From CAYUNA01 sp047629355 (GTDB lineage: Bacteria; Bacteroidota; Bacteroidia; Chitinophagales; Saprospiraceae), in assembly GCA_047629355.1 (NCBI GenBank), contig JBLHWU010000284.1:1-7299 (forward strand): DNA of 7,299 nt, given 5' to 3'. This document shows, in pieces, positions 6,126 to 7,299 of the stretch. Numbering within the stretch: position 1 is the stretch's first letter; every line of letters begins with the position of its first letter. The notes under the pieces were generated by a model. That model saw nothing but the letters and a program-made list of their open reading frames with translations, had not been told where the DNA came from and did no database searches. Made by a program: the position numbers and the translations under genes.

Positions 6126-6722
6126 ATGCGTCTTTCAATCTTATTTTTAATGATTACTTTTTTATTTACGGCTTGTGAAGAGCCTGTTTATAATCCAAAA
6201 CCGCGTGGGTTCCCGAAGGTTGTTTATCCAGAAAGAGCCTACCAGCCATTCATAGAAAACTATTGTGACTTTACTTTTTTTTATCCAAAATATGCGGTAG
6301 TCGAACAAGATCTTACGTTTTTTAATGAAAAACCAGCGCACGCTTGTTGGTTTGATTTATATATTCCCAATTTTGATAGCCGAATTTATTGCAGCTATAT
6401 TCCAATTGATAAGGAAAATTCTTTTGAAAAGTTGAAAGAAGATGCTTTTAAAATGACGGATTGGCACAACAAAAAAGCGACTTATATTGATGAATTTCCC
6501 ATTCAAAAAAAGAATGGTGTCAAAGGAATGCTTTTTAAAGTCGATGGACCGGCGGCTTCACCATTGCAGTTTTTTTTAACCGATAGCTTGAATGAAAAGC
6601 ACTTTTTGCGGGGTGCATTGTATTTTAATACGCAAGCTCGCCCTGATTCTTTAGCCCCTGTTTTAGATTTTGTAAAAAAAGATGTGGAAAAAATGTTGGA
6701 TACTTTTGAATGGACAGATTAA
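6126..6722 (+). CDS. gldD: Gliding motility lipoprotein GldD
   Basis: This is a predicted lipoprotein of 198 residues, required for gliding and linked to the type IX secretion/gliding machinery in flavobacteria. From the ATG at 6126 the N-terminus is a short hydrophobic signal ending LFTAC, making Cys17 the likely lipidation site. It is followed directly by YNPKPRGFPKVVYPERAYQPF, written here as YNPKPRGFPK then VVYPERAYQPF, the characteristic start of mature GldD. Later segments PAHACWFDLYIP, CSYIPI and ALYFNTQARPDSLAPVLDFV are also GldD-like. A TTG at 6105 would add seven residues (MRFKKKS) and has AGGA about 10 nt upstream. I prefer the ATG because it has an A-rich leader, normal for the phylum, and needs no rare start. 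TTACTTTG at 6100-6107 resembles a -7 element. The usual neighbour gldE is not adjacent. Confidence 0.9.
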   Translation: MRLSILFLMITFLFTACEEPVYNPKPRGFPKVVYPERAYQPFIENYCDFTFFYPKYAVVEQDLTFFNEKPAHACWFDLYIPNFDSRIYCSYIPIDKENSFEKLKEDAFKMTDWHNKKATYIDEFPIQKKNGVKGMLFKVDGPAASPLQFFLTDSLNEKHFLRGALYFNTQARPDSLAPVLDFVKKDVEKMLDTFEWTD

Positions 6723-6897
6723 TGAGGTTCTCACAACGAGCAGATGTTGTAAAAGCAGCGTTGGTGAAAAAAGGTATCAACGAAAATCGATTGGAAGCGG
6801 AAGGTTTTGGACCACCAGCGCATCCAGTGGATTTAATGATACGGAAGATGGTCGAGCGCAAAACCGTAGAATTGTGGCGCGGGTGACGACTAAGTAA
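6722..6897 (+). pseudogene. Frameshifted remnant of an OmpA-family C-terminal domain
   Basis: The frame starting at 6722, whose ATG overlaps the gldD stop as TAATG, reads FSQRADVVKAALVKKGINE then NRLEAEGFGPPAHPV. This is the usual end of an OmpA/MotB peptidoglycan-binding domain. After about 6829 similarity continues in the -1 frame as FNDTEDGRAQNRRIVARV to a TAA at 6895-6897. A single missing base near 6830 (GTGG.ATTTAAT) restores one continuous frame. Only the last 55-60 residues of a domain of about 100 remain, with no beta-barrel or N-terminal part, so this is a decayed gene end rather than a functional gene. If translated unshifted, it stops at TGA about 6884. Confidence 0.8.
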
Positions 6898-6922
6898 TTT
6901 TAGATTTATTTCTAAACGGGAT

Positions 6923-6970
6923 ATAAAAACGGTGAACTCCCCAAGTGGCTGAGTTCCTCGTTTTTATTTT
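6923..6970 (+). terminator. Intrinsic terminator after gldD and the OmpA remnant
   Basis: ATAAAAACG (6923-6931) and GAACTC (6934-6939) pair with GAGTTC (6951-6956) and CGTTTTTAT (6959-6967) around an 11-nt loop, followed by TTT. The A- and T-rich arm bases allow it to work in both directions. It most likely ends the gldD transcript, and may originally have served the OmpA-family gene. Confidence 0.75.
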
Positions 6971-6977
6971 ATCTAAC

Positions 6978-7168
6978 AATCTCGAAGAGATTGAATATGA
7001 ATAACCGCAGATGCAATCTGTGGAAAGTGAAAAGACGTATAGTAACGCTGAAAGAGTTGAATGTTGAATGTTAAAACTAAAAATTCAACTCCTTCAGAGT
7101 TGCGATGCTCTTTTTGATTATCCATCGGATGAAATCCGAGATTATTCATATTCAACTACTTCGTAGTT
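6978..7168. repeat. Cluster of six mini-hairpins with 3-nt loops
   Basis: Short palindromes occur at 6978-6992 (AATCTC-GAA-GAGATT), 7005-7023 (CAGAT-GCA-ATCTG core), 7044-7058 (AACGCT-GAA-AGAGTT), 7087-7101 (AACTCC-TTC-AGAGTT), 7125-7139 (TCGGAT-GAA-ATCCGA) and 7154-7168 (AACTAC-TTC-GTAGTT). The linker TTGAATATGAATAA at 6991-7004 returns as its exact reverse complement at 7142-7155, giving the cluster an overall inverted symmetry. A further pair, GAGTTGAAT and ATTCAACTC, brackets the centre. It resembles dispersed REP-like arrays of Bacteroidota. The 60-codon frame through it is a by-product. Confidence 0.75.
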
Positions 7169-7184
7169 TTTCATTCTTTTGAAA

Positions 7185-7240
7185 TAAGTAGGTGACCTTA
7201 AATAATCGACACTTTTGACAGAGGATATTTTTTGTTTAAG
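7185..7240 (+). repeat. Hairpin element family C, copy 2 (partial)
   Basis: TAAGTAGGTGACC continues through TTAAATAATCGA, ACTTTT and GAC, matching the minus-strand reading of 3735 back to about 3700. The returning arm is not preserved here, so the copy is truncated or diverged. The first 11 bases are the reverse complement of TCACCTACTTA seen at 1576 and 4149. Nothing further is identifiable up to the window end. Confidence 0.55.
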
Positions 7241-7299
7241 AAATTTAAAAAATCCTTTAATAGTCCTTCTATTGAAGGCGTTTTTAAGTTTTTTAAACG

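Noticed and set aside
6973..7155. 60-codon minus-strand frame
   Set aside because: It consists entirely of the mini-hairpin repeat array. Similar tiny frames are common annotation artefacts over such repeats.

Overview
The window looks like Bacteroidota chromosome. It carries a GldD-type gliding-motility lipoprotein, a BshA-type bacillithiol glycosyltransferase with the canonical N-terminus, an AT-rich background with A-rich rather than Shine-Dalgarno-rich leaders, and one promoter candidate close to the Bacteroidota -33/-7 pattern. Lineage below phylum cannot be fixed from the sequence; a Saprospiria-like or other marine gliding lineage is only a guess.

Layout, left to right. A glycoside hydrolase-like lipoprotein (118-1446, minus) is preceded by a long near-perfect hairpin. 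Next is a 574-bp gap holding a 163-bp palindromic element and two exact 30-bp direct repeats. A secreted glucosaminidase with two LysM domains follows (2021-3523, minus). A 1.24-kb gap without a convincing gene (3524-4759) holds at least three more hairpin elements and a minus-strand terminator. Then come bshA (4760-5911, minus) and, divergently, gldD (plus, to 6722). Directly on the gldD stop codon sits a frameshifted scrap of an OmpA-type C-terminal domain. A terminator and a 190-bp cluster of six mini-hairpins with 3-nt loops come next, followed by the start of another repeat copy that runs towards the window end.

The four intact genes do not form one pathway or operon. Three concern the cell envelope or exterior (a surface lipoprotein hydrolase, a peptidoglycan hydrolase, a gliding lipoprotein), and bshA makes a low-molecular-weight thiol precursor.

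The unusual content is between the genes. Four or more families of non-coding inverted-repeat elements occupy the gaps. In two families the copies keep a similar core but differ in their stems. In the 163-bp family the stems remain self-complementary in both copies despite different sequence, which suggests selection for folding. I see no transposase, integrase, cas gene, tRNA or rRNA here. No complete new defence or mobile system can be demonstrated; the strongest lead is the set of hairpin elements.
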